Shown here piece after piece: positions 25,847 to 37,127 of a stretch of DNA of 64,000 nt. A model generated the notes under the pieces. It saw nothing but the letters and a program-made list of their open reading frames with translations, had not been told where the DNA came from and did no database searches. The stretch spans positions 14,384,001 through 14,448,000 of the forward strand of contig JAMPIT010000174.1 of the NCBI GenBank assembly GCA_026261815.1. Reading direction: 5' to 3'. Source of the stretch: Monarcha castaneiventris obscurior. Taxonomy: Eukaryota > Chordata > Aves > Passeriformes > Monarchidae. Position 1 is the stretch's first letter. Each line of letters starts with the position of its first letter. The position numbers and the translations under genes are program-made.

Positions 25847-28330
25847 CTTACCAGAAAATAAAATTTTAGAATCTTCAAAAGAAATTCTGAACATATTGCA
25901 AGAAGTAAAACCTTACAAGAAACTGTATTTGCTTTGCACCTCTCTGTATCAATGAGTTCTACAGATCAAAGGCTTCACAGCTTAATTGTGTAAGACTTAG
26001 CTACCCTGGAATCTGATGCTATCTGCTGAGTAAGAATTCAAGATGAAGGGAAGTGGGATACCTTTTGGTTTAGGAATTTCTCTGAAAATCATAAAGAATA
26101 TCCAATTCTTTAAAATTAGTCATTAGATGAGTAGTAAGACTTTGGAAAGAAAATATTTTTTTTCTAAACACAATGCTAATATTCACATTCTAAAGGGCAT
26201 TTGTGTCTTCAGACTGAAAAAATAGGACTATTTTATGCAAAGTCCAAACAGAATAAAAACAGCACGTATTTCCTTTGCCTTGCAAATAACTCTTCAACAG
26301 GAACAGGAACTGGAGGCAATGAATATAATTTACTACCAGGAGGCTATAGATTAAGTAAACAGCAAGGAAGTAAATTTTGCATTCACAGCCACATGGCATG
26401 CTACACGCATGACTGAGGGTACACAAGACAGTGCCTCAAACTCAGGGTCAATTCTCCTGCCATAGAGTCAATTCTCTTGCTGCCAGCTCAGGTTCCCTCT
26501 CCCATTTCTTCCTCTCCTTGTCCTGCCCTTGGGAGAGACCGAATCACAAAGCACAGGTACCTGTGGCTAAGTAAGGCCTGGCATCCACAGGTGGGAATAA
26601 CCTGCCAGGACATAACTCTGGAAACCACTTCTAAGTCCCTCGTGTTCATGCCAGTGGTGAGACTGTGGACAGGCTGAAGTTTGAATTGTGTCAGAAAGCT
26701 CTGAAAAAAACACACCAAAAGGAGCTCTTGGTGCAGTGATTTGTGCCACAGGGCGATGGAGAGTGGTGCCAGACCAATGCTTAATGGATAAACTGATATA
26801 TTCCCACCCTGAAATCTAAAAATTCAAACCAGGAGAAAGCTTTTAGATGCTTTGCTTTTCTTTTTTAATGGCTTTTTGGTGACAGTGTCCATATTTTTTG
26901 CAAAGAGGGAGCAGGACTCAGACGATTTATTTTGAGAAATCCTTTGAAATGGAACTAAACCAGCCTTTAAGCAATATCACTGTGCTCGAAGTTGTACTTT
27001 AATCCATTTGGTGTTTGCACAATATATTTGTCTGAGGCACTTACATGCCTAAACTGATATTATTATCTCAAAACCTCATAGAGTTTAACAGAAAGGGCTG
27101 TTATTTCCACTCCCCAAAGGAGAAGCAGAGGCATGGGAACTGTGCCTGGTCTGTCCCTGAACAGGAACAGGACACTGCCCTACACGTGCCCACACTGACA
27201 GGGCTGATGGCACGCTCCCCTGAGCTGGTTCACCCTGAGCCAGCCATCCTCCTGGCCAGTGCTTGCACACAGATCAGTGGACAGCACCAATACAGACCTT
27301 TTGTATTTACCAGTAAAGATGGAGTCAAAAAGATCATTCATATCCCCAGAGTGGGAATATGGTGCCCAAGCACACCCAGACAACTCTCACAGGAGGGTTG
27401 GTGGGTATGACACAAGTATGACTTTCCTTCTGAGCTGGAGGGCACCTGGGCACACTGGGGATCCCCAAATCACCCACCACACCTTGCCTCCACAGAGATC
27501 CAGTCACACTTCCCAGGGGGAGCACGAGCAGAGGTGCTGGAGTCCCCCACACCATGTGCTTTGGCACATTGCTCCTACATCCCTGTATCTGCAAGAACCA
27601 CTTCCACCTACTCACAGCACAAAGAAATGGATATTACAATTCAGGATACTGCTGTTCAGTTTCTACCCAGCCAGGGTTTAGATGCTGCTTTATAGCTCTC
27701 CCTTACCAAGTTTTAACTGATTACTCTTTTTGTTCCCCTCCATTGATGGTATGATGCATTTGGCTGCCCCCACATCTATGCACAGTAGGTGAAATCCCAG
27801 CTTTATGTAAGTGGATTTTTAACTCTGGATGTCATACATCTGCTGCTTGAGACTTCCACATACCTACATCATAAGGATAAATAAATCTATGCAGTGATGA
27901 TGGCCATCACCAGTCATGCTGTTACACTGAGTCACCAGACAGCCTGGGCTCTGTTCTCTGTAGGTTTCTGCACAGACATGGATGGGATGGAGGGATAAAG
28001 CCACTGCACAGCTTCTGCAGAGCATGGAGTTGTAGGGAAACACTAGGGGGGATCAAGGCATGCCTGAATATATTTTCGAAACAGTCAGTAAGTCCCAGCA
28101 AACAAGTCCATTCACTTTTACACAGAGGGACCACAGCGTTCCTCGTGAACAACTCCAGAGGCCAGACCCCAGCACTCGTATTTCTTTTAACAACTTATTC
28201 TGTGAAGAACAGCAGTGACTCAAGAAAAAAAGAAAAACAACAACAAACAAAAATCCAATTAATCTTACCCAGAATTAATAAGGAAGGTATTCTCTTTCTG
28301 GGAGCAAGGAAATTAAAAGACAAGGTGATC

Positions 28331-28410
28331 TGAGACCACAATGTAAATCTGTGACAGCATAAGACAAGAACTCTCAGATTTTCAGATCTGTGTGCTCTAA
28401 CCACAGAAAC
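28331..28410 (+). repeat. Possible MIR-like SINE remnant
   Basis: CTGTGACAGCATAAGACAAG through CAGATCTGTGTGCTCTAACC and ACAG loosely follows the MIR 3' part (tgGCAGAGCtgGGATTcgAACCcagGTCTGTcTGaCTC...CTCTTAACCAC). The match is by memory and weak. Confidence 0.25.
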
Positions 28411-30261
28411 ATCCTCACAAGACTTCAAGAGCAGCAGCCACTGGTTCCTGTTACACAGTGCTGGTAAACATGCTAGAGTATTTTTCTCTATATAAAAAGA
28501 CCGGTCCTTTACGCACTCTGCTACATTTTTCAGCTTAGAGAAGAATATTAGAATTCCTTTAGCAGGATAAACTCAGTCTTCCCAGCACATCAGAGACAGC
28601 CTAATGAGCACCTACCACTGAGATGCTGTGTCTGCTTCTACTTTCTTTTCCATATGGCTCAGTTTCTGCTTTTCCCTCCTCCTCTTTTGAGCTGTGAGCT
28701 ATCTCCTCTGCCACTATCCCTGACACACCTTGTGCAGGAAGAATCCCCTGGATGAAGATACACACAAGTGGAGTGGGCTGAGAGCAGGCATGTGCTCAGG
28801 AAAGCTCAGCCACAGGTGAAAATCTATTACATGACTGTCACCTGGCCACATTTCTCAGCATGCTCCAAGGAAATTCAGGCCAGAGAGAACCTCTGGATCT
28901 TCAGCTAACAGACAGCAGCTCATCAGTTATTTTGCTATTTTTCCTTTCCTTCTCATGTTTTTACCTGTGGAGCTGTGCAAACTTTTGCCTTTTTGTTCCA
29001 AACTTTCAAACGTACACAGCCGTGAATGTAGTAGCAAATTTCTTGAGTTATTTCAGCTCAGGTGGGACCAGGATTAAAGGAGGGACTGTTCAAAAGCAGC
29101 TTTCTCCATCTTGGTGTGAATTGCTGACAGCAGCAACCCTGCCTGCTCCTGTCTGTAGGCATGAGCTCTCCTGCACATGTCACAAGCACTCCTCACTTCC
29201 ATTCCATTATAAATAAAAGCCCATACACATCAGAGAAATGGTCTTTTCCCAAAATGTTCCCACATGTTATTTCTAGGAGCTGCCATGGCTCTCCTGACAG
29301 TGGTCACATGTCAAAAGCAAGGAAAGGGATTCCAGCTGCAAACACATTAAGTTGTGGAGGAAGAGAGTGCAAAATAAATGCCCTTCCCTAGGAAATTAGC
29401 CTTTTAAAATACATTTCAGCCGGTGACACAATCTTCAGTGGCAGAGAGCTAACCTACATCTCCCTTCCCACCCTTCAGACAAGGCAGGACAGCACCAATG
29501 GGAAGCAAAACCTCTCTACAGCAAATCCATCCAGCTGCAAAAGCTTCTGAAAAGAGCAGATTTAAAAGTTTCTGGCAGGGAGTTTTCAGCCCCAAGAAGC
29601 AAAATGTCAGAAGCACTCTCTGCAAGTGGTCCTGCCCCATGCTTACAGGAAAACAAGCCTTAATAGACAGGAAAGACCCTGGGCTGCAGCGGGATAAATA
29701 TTCCTGCAGATAAGCCTGGTGAGCAATCGGAGCAAGGTAATTTCTCTCTTCTCTGCTCAGCATTGCTTAATTGTGGTTACACCTCTCCTATCCCATGGCA
29801 CTAGGTAATGTTTTGCAGCAGGGTGACCATGAACTTTAGGACTGAGTATATCTGACACCACCTCACGGCAGGGAGCATCATAGTCATGGCAAAATGGACG
29901 CTCAGCTCTGTTTAATCCTAAAGGAATAACCCCTTTTCTGGAGCTGCAAGAGACTCACAGCAAAGTTTTCACGGTAAAAACCCTAAGGCAGAGAGAAATA
30001 GTTGCATGAATTTTAATTTTCTACCTGATTTTTAATATTACAGATGCCAAGCCTAGTTTTTAGTAATGCTGCCTCTGTTTATGCTAATGTAGGTCTTAAA
30101 ATCTCGGCTCTCTTTCAGTGGATTTCAAACTGTATTTCTGACTCTTGCTTTACAATGCATTTTGGAGAATGGTATCTCCTTTCCTCAGGGACATATGGAC
30201 ATTTAAAGCTCTACTACATCTCACTCAAGGATATCAGTGCTCCTTAGAGTATCATCAATTA

Positions 30262-30325
30262 GGGATGAAGAAAATAGAATTACAGAGTGGTTAAATGCTC
30301 CTTGCCAACAGAGTAATCAGACAGA
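30262..30325 (+). repeat. Possible MIR-like SINE remnant
   Basis: GATGAAGAAAATAGAATTAC, then AGAGTGGTTAAATGCTCCTT and GCC recalls the MIR core gatgaGGAAACtgaggcaCAGAGaGGTTAAgtgaCTTGCC. It is a weak, heavily diverged match. Confidence 0.25.
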
Positions 30326-30661
30326 ATAAACACGAAATTCCTCCAAACCATCCTCAGAACTAGTAAAGAAAGCCTTTTACAGCTAAGCCAGGATCACACA
30401 GCCCCAAATGGGAATTCTGTTTTGGAGAAGGGAAAAGATGACATAAACACTTGGGTCTCTGAACACACTCTTCCTCCAATTTAAGAGAAAAAAAATGGCC
30501 TTTATGGGCTAAGACATAACCATGAGGCATGAATCAGAATGAAATGAGCGCATGTTCTATAAATGCATCAAAGAAAGGCTTCACCAGCAACAGTATTTTC
30601 TTTTTCTATAAAATGCTTAAAAAAGTAAAAGTTTGGCTACAGCAGACCTAACCACTGTTTC

Positions 30662-30699
30662 GGGGGCGGGGGGGGGAAAAAAAAAAAAAAGAAGAAAAA
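30662..30699 (+). repeat. G-run followed by A-run purine tract
   Basis: Five G, one C, nine G, then 14 A and a GAAGAAAAA tail: a nearly pure purine tract of 38 bases. Two G-runs alone do not make a canonical intramolecular G-quadruplex. Such tracts are prone to slippage and to sequencing or assembly error. Confidence 0.8.
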
Positions 30700-31379
30700 C
30701 ACAAAATCCTCCACATTCATTTTCCACTGAATAATTTTCCAGGGACAATGTTTAAAGCAGAAACCTATGGCAAGTACTTCTGCAGTCCTATGAAAATAGT
30801 TTCTGTAAGAGGAGATAACCATCATACTGCAAAAGGAAGTCAAAACAGGGTTTGAAACAGCAGCCTGTATTTCCACTAAAAATTCTAGGTTTTACACTCT
30901 CCTGTTTAAGGCCATGACCCCCAGCCAGCCAAAGAAATCTGTACAAATCAGCCTGGCTTTAAAAATACACCCTATGTAGAGTTTTTGGGGCAATGCAGAC
31001 AAAATGTTTAGTGAGAGATCTTTTCTTTCAGTGTGAATATGAATGGGATGATGATGCTCCATCATCGCCTGCTTAGTGGGTTCTTCTGGAATTTGTCCAC
31101 AGAGGCTCTGGGTGACACAATGCACCTGTAGCTGCAAGTTAGCCCAGCACTGACTCTGGAGTCACTGACAGACTCTTAACCAGAGTCACCTACCTGACTG
31201 CACAACCTAGAACAGAGGCTGGAGCTGAGGCATGAGCATGCTCGGGAAATTGAGCCTATTTTTCTGCCACAAAATCACGGAATGTCTTCTGGAACACACT
31301 GACACGTAACAGTTGTCAGCCTCCTACTGTCCCTTTCGCCACAGTCTGTACAACCTTCCTCCAAAAGCAAAATTTAATA

Positions 31380-31720
31380 ATGTTTTCATGTAATAGAATG
31401 GACTTGGGAATGCCCACATTCATTTTGCATCTTGCTTCAATGCTGTGTTATTTCGCTTCAGAGCTTTCCAGGTTGTTATGAAAGGCCTTTTCTGTTTAAA
31501 TGAGTGTAACCATTTAATCAGAATGACTCCACATCATGCCTGAGAGAGATCCTACTGTATCATAATGAATTCTCACACTGTGGCATTTATGGATTTAACA
31601 TTTTTATATGCCTTGCTGCAAAGCCCCTTCCACCTGAATTAAACACCAGCTACTTAATTGACTTTGGTGCACCACAGCGTAAATTACCAGGAACTGAAAG
31701 AAGCAAAACTAAATCTAAAA
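31380..31720. other. AT-rich block, candidate conserved non-coding element
   Basis: An AT-rich block without repeats, with several homeodomain-type cores (TTTAATCAGA, ACTTAATTGACT, CATAATGAATT). Its look resembles conserved non-coding elements in long vertebrate introns. This is a guess from composition only. Confidence 0.2.
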
Positions 31721-33110
31721 GACTCATTCAGTGACTACGTGAACATCAAGTAACTAGCAATGAAACTTCTGGGCAAAGCATGAAAGGAAGGAGATGCTTA
31801 TCCAAAGCCAACAAAATGGCAAGAAAATTGCTAGGGCTCTAAATAGCCACCTTCCTGCTGTTTGGAGAGAAAAGCCTCACTCCTGCTCTCAGGGAAGCAG
31901 TGATATTATCCAGGATTACTGGCAGATATGTACTGCTGCCCCATCAATTTCCTGCTCCAGACCAAGCTATACATTACAGGCACATACACCCCCATGCCCA
32001 GCTGCAAGAGAGCCTTAAATGGGGACTTAGTGAGGGAACTGCTGCTGGGCTGAAGGAATAAACTCAAGTTGATGATGCCAAAACCTACTGATGTTTAAAA
32101 AAAAAAAAATCAATCAAGGCACATACTGTCACCTGAAGGATGTGGTATCAGCCTTTGCTGGGGAGTGAACATTACATCAAATAACCCTCAGAAAGCACTT
32201 GTTTATTGTAATCACCAGCATAGGAAAACAAGCAGATTTATGAGACCTTCAAATCTTTCTGTAACTTCAAAGATTAATACATTAGAACAAGGTTTATTTT
32301 GAATTTTGGCCAAACCTCTTGTTTTCTTTATTGACAACAGCAGCTTTGCAACAATAGATATCTCCAAAGAAAAAATCCATTTTCACCTGAACTGTTCACA
32401 TTTCTGTAAAAGCAAACAACGTTACAATGCTGTCTGTTCAATGAAAATGAGAAAATTTTTCTCCATTACCTCTTTATTCTCAAGGCTGTAGGGAAAAAAG
32501 ATAATCACTCTCCATCAGGAGTAGCATGGCACTTCGATTAAAAAAAAATCCCCAAAACCTCAGTGTTGCCTTGCTAATGAGTCCTTACTGGGATGTTTTG
32601 ACTAAGGTAACAACAAGAGCAAGCTTTGGAACAAAGATGTTGACAATTGTATGCACCAGTTGAAGGCGACAAAATATTCTAAGTGGAAATCATCAAAAAA
32701 AAGTCTTTTTTAGTCTCCAAGGTGAAGAAGACTCTCACCATTCTTCTGTTGCTGTAGGAGGACTGCTAGCCAGGGACTCTAAAATGCCTGCTCCCAGCCA
32801 CAGCTGAAGCACAAGGAAGCAACACGACTGCTGCTCAGTGCCATTCCCAGGAAAAGGTGCTGTGTTTGGAGGAGACATGGGGACTAGGAGTTTCCAAAAA
32901 TTCTGCCCTAGCCAGAAAAAAACAATAAGAAAAACCAAAAGTGCTGAGGGCAGGTGGGACTAGCCAATGAGCACATTCACACTTTCAGGATCACAAAGAA
33001 TCCACTCAATTACAGGTGTCTAAAAGCCATTCTGGTGGTCAATTTGTGGTCTATTAATCTATTACCAATAAATTTGGCCACACTGATCTCTACCCTGACA
33101 TTAATCTTTG

Positions 33111-33114
33111 CTAG
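33111..33114 (+). repeat. Target-site duplication, left copy
   Basis: CTAG directly left of the LTR start. The identical CTAG lies directly right of the LTR end at 33556-33559. Confidence 0.75.
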
Positions 33115-33367
33115 TGATGCCTTAGGTTTTAACTTTTGTATTTTTCAAATTCTGTGCTGCTTAGAGTGTAACTCTAAGCTCCTTGGAGCCTGTAACTTCT
33201 GCTCTCTCGTGCAAGATAGATATAACAAAGCCTCTCCAGGCTTTGCCTTCAAGGACAGCCAGGCTCTTCTAGGCCCAAAATGTCTAAACCAAAGACTCTA
33301 AGAGGGGAGCAAGCTGAGGGGAGTTACATCATTGAACTGGGGCTTTAATTGGAGAATTAACCGTGGT

Positions 33368-33391
33368 ATGCAAATGAACCAAACCTATAAA
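33368..33391 (+). promoter_or_regulatory. LTR core promoter: octamer plus TATA box
   Basis: A perfect POU-factor octamer ATGCAAAT at 33368-33375 sits 10 bases upstream of the TATA box TATAAA at 33386-33391. Transcription would start near 33416 on the plus strand, antisense to CAMK1D. An octamer next to a TATA box is a strong promoter arrangement in other contexts; activity here is not shown. Confidence 0.6.
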
Positions 33392-33486
33392 GGTGTGAAG
33401 AACTCGTGACCTGGGGTCCATCTTGGGGTCCACTTTTTATGGAAGCAGCCTCTGGCTCCCCCAGGGTGTACCTTGAAGGCCCTTCA

Positions 33487-33492
33487 AATAAA
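33487..33492 (+). terminator. LTR polyadenylation signal AATAAA
   Basis: A canonical AATAAA about 100 bases downstream of the TATA box, followed by the T/G-rich CTTGTCTAGTCTGTGTTTCT. This is the expected layout of the R/U5 junction of an LTR. Confidence 0.65.
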
Positions 33493-33555
33493 TACCTATC
33501 TTTATTCCCTTACTCTTGTCTAGTCTGTGTTTCTAGGTGGCTGGAGAAGGCATCA

Positions 33556-33559
33556 CTAG
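33556..33559 (+). repeat. Target-site duplication, right copy
   Basis: CTAG directly after the LTR terminal CA, matching the left copy. It marks the insertion as intact at both ends. Confidence 0.75.
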
Positions 33560-35068
33560 TCCTCTTATAACCACTCAGCCACTGGGAAAGGGGAGATCCT
33601 CCTTCATATTTAACACTGACCAGTGTAACCCAACTGATGGAATAATCTTTTTTCCACAAAGGAAAAGATGTTAAATTGATGCTGGATTGGTAACTGCTAC
33701 CGAGTTCCCAGGGGCATGATGCCAAGGGCTAGTTTATGATGCAGTCAGCAGCTTGCAAAGCTCAAGTGGGAAAGTACTGAAGTACACTGAGATTAACTCC
33801 TTTAGCCTTTTAGCAGGGGTGCCTGTGTTGTTTAGTCAATATGCCTTTGGAAATTTTGATAAGGCATCATTTTTTTTAGCTATACTGACAGAACATACTC
33901 TGACTTCTCTAACCACTAGAAACAGGCTGGAACCAAAACCTGTATTTCCCATGCCTAAGTAATAAGGGCAATTCCAAAATCCAACATGCCAGCTCTGCAG
34001 TTTGGGCTCATGTGTGCAGTATGGTCATGTTGAAGGCTGTGATGGACCTAGGATTCATTTTCCTGAGCGCTTCTCCCACAGTCATGGTGTGACACTCCCA
34101 GTCGTGTCACATGTGCTCAACCCTGTTCCTGCTGTCCCACTTTGCTTTCCCTGTTCGCCAGCTGGATCCATCCCTGGGGAGCTGTGCCTTCCACGCAGCA
34201 CAATCCTCTCAGTTTGAGAACCTCCTGTCCACAGAAGCAGCAAAAGACTTTTTCCCACACGTATCTTGTTCCACTGCAGACTCACAAAGGTTGCTTTGCC
34301 CAAATCACTGATGTTTCACTACATAAGCTGTGTGGAAATGAAGCCTTGCCTAACTAGAGCCCCTAAGTCTCTGCTCAGCTGTGACAAAGTCCAAGCAAAG
34401 CTCCCTTGGCACCTCACAGGCTCCATCCTGGCTTGCCCAGATGTGCATCAGCCTTTTTGGTACTGCAGTTTTTATGTAGCATTCGCTCCAAAACCCCACT
34501 AAAACCAAGTGTACAATTTATTCAGTAACTGAATAATGTAAAATTCATGCATATTTGTTTGACCACAAATTGAGAACAGGTCTTTCCCTGGCCCATCCAA
34601 TAAGTGTCCTAGCCAATAAACCACGAGATCCATCTGCCACATACATCTACTACACATCTTACTCCTGTGCAGCTAAAGGAGATGCAGGAAGCATGGGATC
34701 CAAGCCTTTTGATCCATACCCAGTGTATTTTCAGTGGGTGTCAGGCACTAAACTGGGCTGACCCTTTTGAGACACCTCGGCCAAGCCAGTAATACTGGAA
34801 ACAAAGAAGAGCAGAGTCTGTGGGTGTGCAGCTGATGTCCCATCCTGTACCATGAAACAAACTGAATCCCTGGAACGTGGTCATCAGCTCCAGTGTTCTT
34901 CATTCCTAGTGGTGTTTCTCCTGTTACCATTACTGCCATTACTACTACTAATAATAACAAACTCACTATCCTTAGGGAAAAGTGCTGCTGAGGGGCCTCT
35001 CAGATGTTTGGACACAGGTGTTTTCTGCTCCTGGAGAACCCAGTACGCTTTTATCATCCATTGGTAAG
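33560..35068. other. Intronic sequence without a recognised gene
   Basis: Short open frames only (78 codons or fewer). No exon or repeat was recognised before the CR1 copy. Confidence 0.5.
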
Positions 35069-35250
35069 GCCCTGGAACAGGCTGACCAGAAAAGTTGTGG
35101 ATATCTCATCCCTGGGAGTGTTTAAGGCCAGGCTGGATGGGGCTTTGAGCAACCTGGTCTAGTGGAAGGTGTCCCTGCCCAGAGCAGGGGGTTGGAACTG
35201 GATGATCTTTAAGGTCCTTTCCAACCAAAACGATTCTTTGGGTCTATGAT
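35069..35250 (+). mobile_element. CR1 LINE 3' end
   Basis: CCCTGGAACAGGCTGACCAG, then CTCATCCCTGGGAGTGTTTA, GGCTGGATGGGGCTTTGAGC, AACCTGGTCTAGTGGAAGGT, and a 3' terminus TTTCCAACCAAAACGATTCT followed by a diverged TTGGGTCTATGA. It is well preserved, 5'-truncated and antisense to CAMK1D. Confidence 0.93.
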
Positions 35251-36572
35251 ATAAATTCCATTGCGATTGAGAGATTTCCTTCTGTCTTCTGCATAAAGAT
35301 TACACAAAACCCCCCAAGCAGGGGAATAAGCCTCGCCTAAGGAATGTGGCATGGCAGATCTGTGTTTTGCTTTAATTAGCATCCTGATATGATACGGGCT
35401 TGGCGTGCAGATCGCTGTTTTGTAACACACCGAGTCCTTGCGAGACTCTGTAAGGAACCTGGCAAACACAACACTTCCTTCCATTGTCTGTTGTTTTTCT
35501 TGGAGGCTGAATATTTTCATTGAAATGTCACTTAAATACACAGCTCATGTTCGGCTGCTCTCAGAGTGCGCTCAGACACTGGGCTTTCAAAAAACAAAGT
35601 GAATTCAGCACTTAATCACAGCTTAGCACTCTGCTTACTTGTTAGCAAAGCATCCAGTTGAAAGGAAAATCACAAGGAGAGTAGTTCCGGTAATAACAAA
35701 AACTTGTGCAGATTTTATCACCGGTGGGTACCTGCCCGTTTGAGCTGCCTCCAAGGCATTGGCAGGGTTAGAAGGTGCTTTTGTGTGGCAGGGCAGAGCT
35801 GATAAACAGCAGGAATGGGACACTGGGACTCTAAGCCTGCAAGCTTCTGGGCAGGGCTTTCCTCGGTGCGTGACTTGCACCCGGCAGGAAGGAGCCTCCG
35901 TCATCTCAGCTTTTCTGTGATGGAAATCATCTGAATAATTCAGCAGAGCTAAGAGACCAAGCTGGAAAAACTTCAAGGTTGGGAGTTTAGACTCAGCTTG
36001 GGCAGGGTTTTTTTGCAAAGTTAAGGAGAAGTACTGCAGGGTTGGGTCAAACAGGGTATTTACCCTAAAAACTTGTTCTCAGCAGAGATGCCAAAGCCTC
36101 AAAAGACATCACACAGGGAAAATACTCTGGTTTCTCTGGAGAACCAGAAACAGCAGCTGACAGGATCTAGGCAAACCAGCCTTGCCAAGGGGATCAGATC
36201 ACAGGTGCCCCAAAGAGGTGGAACACTATACCAGACAGGCACTAGGGCTTTCACTTTCTCTAACTAGATCCTAGTATTAACAGGAATGCCTCTAGATTTG
36301 TCAATATTCTTGACTCTGCAAAAAATTGCAATGAAACTCAGAGGTGGGTCTTCAGCTTTGACCATTACTTACCAAGCTACACACTTCCCCAGGCTGCTCC
36401 ATGTAATTTGGAGGTCTGTTTTAGACCTGCTTTTTCCAAAGGCAGACACAATGACTCTCCATCCCAACTTGACAGCCCTTAGTAATTTCTGACCTATTGG
36501 GTGAATTTCAACTAACTTTGACAGAAGAGTTGAGATAGCAAAAATGTTAAGTTCCTACATATTTTAAGCAAA
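35251..36572. other. Intronic sequence, mildly CpG-enriched at 35390-35900
   Basis: I count roughly a dozen CpG dinucleotides between about 35395 and 35905, more than in neighbouring intron. A 127-codon minus-strand frame (35635-36018) ends in a hydrophobic stretch, VFVITGTTLLVIFLSTG, but I recognise no family. The stop TAA is embedded in AAGTAAGC, which also resembles a splice donor. TTTAATTAGC near 35371 is a homeodomain-type site. Confidence 0.4.
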
Positions 36573-36638
36573 GATGGATGGATGGATGGATGGATGGATG
36601 GATGGATGGATGGATGGATGGATGGATGGATGGATGGA
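36573..36638 (+). repeat. (GATG)n tetranucleotide microsatellite
   Basis: About 16.5 uninterrupted copies of GATG (66 bases). Pure tetranucleotide arrays of this length are usually polymorphic, so the copy number here may differ between individuals. Confidence 0.97.
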
Positions 36639-36884
36639 AGGACAGATGAAGCAGAACTTAATCGATTTTTAGCATGGTCCTGTATTTTTGGAGAAGCAAC
36701 AGCCCCACCTCCTGTGGCTTTGATTAGTGTAGGCTACACAAAATTCTCAGGGAAACCAAACTCTGCTACTTCATGCTTCAATGCAGGTGAACAACAGAGA
36801 TGAAGTCAGAGCCAAGCCTTGGGAATCTGCTCTGATCTGCCCACACAGCACAGTCAGAAACGGCATTTGCAAATGAACCCGCAA

Positions 36885-37127
36885 AACTCAGGCAGAAAAG
36901 ACATTTAGATTGGATTATTAGGAAAAATTTCTTCACTGAAAGGGTTGTCAAGCACAGGAACAGGCTGCACAGGGAAGTGGAGGAGTCACCATCTCTAGAA
37001 GTACTTAAGATGTGTAGATGTGGCACTTGGGGACGTGGTTTAGTGGTGGGATTGGCAGTGACAGCTTAATGGTCGGACTCAATGATCTTTGAGGACTTTT
37101 CCAACCTAGTTGATTCTAAGATTCCAC
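36885..37127 (+). mobile_element. CR1 LINE 3' end
   Basis: From ACATTTAGATTGGATTATTA through GGAAAAATTTCTTCACTGAA, AGGGTTGTCAAGCACAGGAA and GTAGATGTGGCACTTGGGGA to TTTTCCAACCTAGTTGATTC and a final TAAGATTCCA. It belongs to the same CR1 subfamily type as the 9540 and 6030 copies. The ORF2 end is visible (RLDIRK-like and FFTERVVK-like positions). It is antisense to CAMK1D. Confidence 0.94.

Larger units (their letters stand above)
25847..33114. other. Intronic sequence without a recognised gene
   Basis: Small items inside are listed separately (MIR-like remnants, purine tract, AT-rich block). The open frames, up to 140 codons at 27259-27681, have no recognised domains. A run of 13 A lies at 32097-32109. 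No exon was identified. Confidence 0.45.
33115..33555 (+). mobile_element. Solo LTR of an endogenous retrovirus
   Basis: The 441-base element starts TGATGCC and ends GGCATCA, a perfect 7-base terminal inverted repeat with the retroviral TG...CA ends. It is flanked by the 4-base direct repeat CTAG (33111-33114 and 33556-33559). Inside are an octamer ATGCAAAT (33368-33375), a TATA box TATAAA (33386-33391) and a polyadenylation signal AATAAA (33487-33492) followed by a T/G-rich stretch. This gives U3 of roughly 300 bases, R of roughly 90 and a short U5. There is no internal retroviral sequence on either side, so it is a solo LTR left by recombination. A 4-base duplication points to a class I (gammaretrovirus-like) element rather than ERVL, which usually makes 5. 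It is antisense to CAMK1D. Confidence 0.85.

Noticed and set aside
33115..33555. LTR as part of a full provirus
   Set aside because: There is no second LTR, primer-binding site or gag-pol sequence next to it. The target duplication directly abuts both ends.
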